Source of the DNA: RGIG7378 sp964500525
Lineage (GTDB): Bacteria > Bacillota > Clostridia > RGIG7378
Direction of reading: 5' to 3'
Assembly: GCA_964500525.1 (NCBI GenBank)
Contig: CAZCOE010000110.1
Location: 1-24,056, forward strand
DNA: 24,056 nt
Within the stretch, counting starts at the first letter, position 1. Each line of letters begins with the position of its first letter. Below the pieces are notes generated by a model. It searched no databases. It worked only from the letters and a program-made list of their open reading frames with translations, and had not been told where the DNA came from. Positions 23,458 through 24,056 of the stretch are shown here, piece by piece. The position numbers and the translations under genes were made by a program.

Positions 23458-23727
23458 TTACTCAGCCTTAGCTGCCTTGTTAGCTGCTCTGGCGATTCTA
23501 GACTTTTTCCTGGAAGCTGTCTTCTTGCTGATAAGCCCCTTAGCAGCAGCCTGATCCAAAGTCTTAGCGCAATTTCTCTGAAGCTCTGCAGAGTTCTCAG
23601 CGCCATTTGCAATAGCAGCCTTGGTCTTCTTGAGCTCTGTTCTAAGCTCAGACTTCAGGACAGTATTCTGTGCGTTCTTCTTATCATTAATAAGAATTCT
23701 CTTCTTAGACTGTTTGTTATTTGCCAT
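23458..23727 (-). CDS. rpsT: 30S ribosomal protein S20
   Basis: A small basic protein that binds 16S rRNA in the 30S subunit body. It has 89 aa from the ATG at 23727, with AGGAGG 8 nt upstream; an in-frame GTG at 23736 is excluded because it lies between the ribosome site and this ATG. The family pattern is clear: an N-terminal MANNKQSKKRILIN, a lysine/alanine-rich middle, and the C-terminal AAAKGLISKKTASRKKSRIARAANKA. It has its own predicted promoter and a strong terminator, so it is probably a single-gene transcript. Confidence 0.97.
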   Translation of the reverse strand: MANNKQSKKRILINDKKNAQNTVLKSELRTELKKTKAAIANGAENSAELQRNCAKTLDQAAAKGLISKKTASRKKSRIARAANKAAKAE

Positions 23728-23794
23728 GCTCTTCACCTCCTGGTAAAAATCCTGTATGTAAACGAAAGTAACTCTACAAACGTCAACTCGATGA

Positions 23795-23823
23795 ATTCTA
23801 CCACGAGTATTTCATATTGGCAA
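23795..23823 (-). promoter_or_regulatory. Predicted rpsT promoter
   Basis: On the minus strand TTGCCA (complement of 23818-23823), a 17-bp spacer and TAGAAT (complement of 23795-23800). This would give a leader of about 60 nt before rpsT. A second TTGACG at about 23781-23786 has no good -10. Confidence 0.55.
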
Positions 23824-23853
23824 GAACAAATTTTCCGCATTCCAAAAGCGATT

Positions 23854-24045
23854 CAGTGAAAAGTGAATAGTGATGGGTGAAGAGTTGAGGACGCCATGCT
23901 CCCATGCTCGACTATATCAGTGAATAGTGAATGGTGATGAGTGAAGAGTTGAGGACGCCATGCTCCCATGCTCGACTATATCAGTGAATAGTGTAGAGTG
24001 ATGAGTGAAGAGTTCTGGTCCCTATGTTCCTTTGGTCGATTTGGA
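23854..24045. repeat. Three 64-bp tandem units made of AGTGANN heptamers plus a hairpin
   Basis: Units start at 23854, 23918 and 23982, an exact 64-bp period. Each begins with C followed by five heptamers of the form AGTGANN (unit 1: AGTGAAA, AGTGAAT, AGTGATG, GGTGAAG, AGTTGAG) and then a tail of about 28 bp. Units 1 and 2 have identical tails, which can fold as AGTTGAG...CTCGACT (with one G-T pair) plus an inner CATG/CATG. Unit 3 keeps the heptamers but its tail diverges from about 24017. The 329 bp upstream of rpsT hold only the rpsT promoter and this array; no coding region is seen. The array may continue beyond the window. Confidence 0.88.
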
Positions 24046-24056
24046 AGCGGAGCACG

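Noticed and set aside
23854..24056. CRISPR array
   Set aside because: The tails of units 1 and 2 are identical, so they are not spacers; the repeat part is an internally heptameric run and no cas gene is present in the window.

Overview
The window looks like chromosomal core DNA from a spore-forming, anaerobic member of the Clostridia (Firmicutes). The evidence is a Spo0A response regulator, an IspH (LytB) protein fused to ribosomal protein S1 domains, the order HI0933-type flavoprotein - cmk - plsC - ispH/S1, B. subtilis-type LexA boxes, and strong Shine-Dalgarno sites (AGGAGG/AAAGGAG) before most genes. An Oscillospirales/Ruminococcaceae-like host is my guess; the sequence alone does not settle it. 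Apart from the SOS gene and spo0A, every gene reads on the minus strand. I see no transposase, phage gene, tRNA, rRNA or CRISPR array.

Right to left, in the direction of transcription: (a) 24056-23854, a tandem array of 64-bp units built from AGTGANN heptamers plus a hairpin, cut by the window edge. (b) rpsT with its own promoter and terminator. (c) A five-gene run: a TIGR03960-type radical SAM protein, its DUF2344/TIGR03936 partner, a short RNase E/G, a DUF4097 membrane protein and an acyl-ACP thioesterase. It ends at a bidirectional terminator shared with spo0A, which is on the plus strand. (d) A DJ-1/PfpI protein, convergent with a small SOS-controlled membrane/LysM-like protein (YneA type). 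(e) A divergent lexA control region with two perfect LexA boxes. (f) An unusually long, tightly packed run beginning with lexA: second cysteine desulfurase, thiI, rarA, a small membrane protein, iscS, iscU, HI0933 flavoprotein, cmk, plsC, ispH-rpsA. (g) acpP, then gapA with a terminator, then pgk, tpiA and gpmI (lower glycolysis).

Functionally, the lexA-led run places the SOS repressor and a replication-fork ATPase (RarA) upstream of sulfur mobilisation (two desulfurases), Fe-S scaffold assembly (IscU), tRNA thiolation (ThiI), and an Fe-S enzyme of isoprenoid synthesis (IspH). Intergenic distances are at most 21 bp for about 10.7 kb. Nothing here is clearly a new defence or mobile system. The points most worth checking are the terminal 64-bp/heptamer array, the SOS module and its possible reach into the Fe-S genes, and several family-level oddities: PlsC lacking the block III glutamate, an RNase G lacking the zinc-link and C-terminal part, Spo0A with Thr in the acidic pocket, and a plant-like long GpmI.
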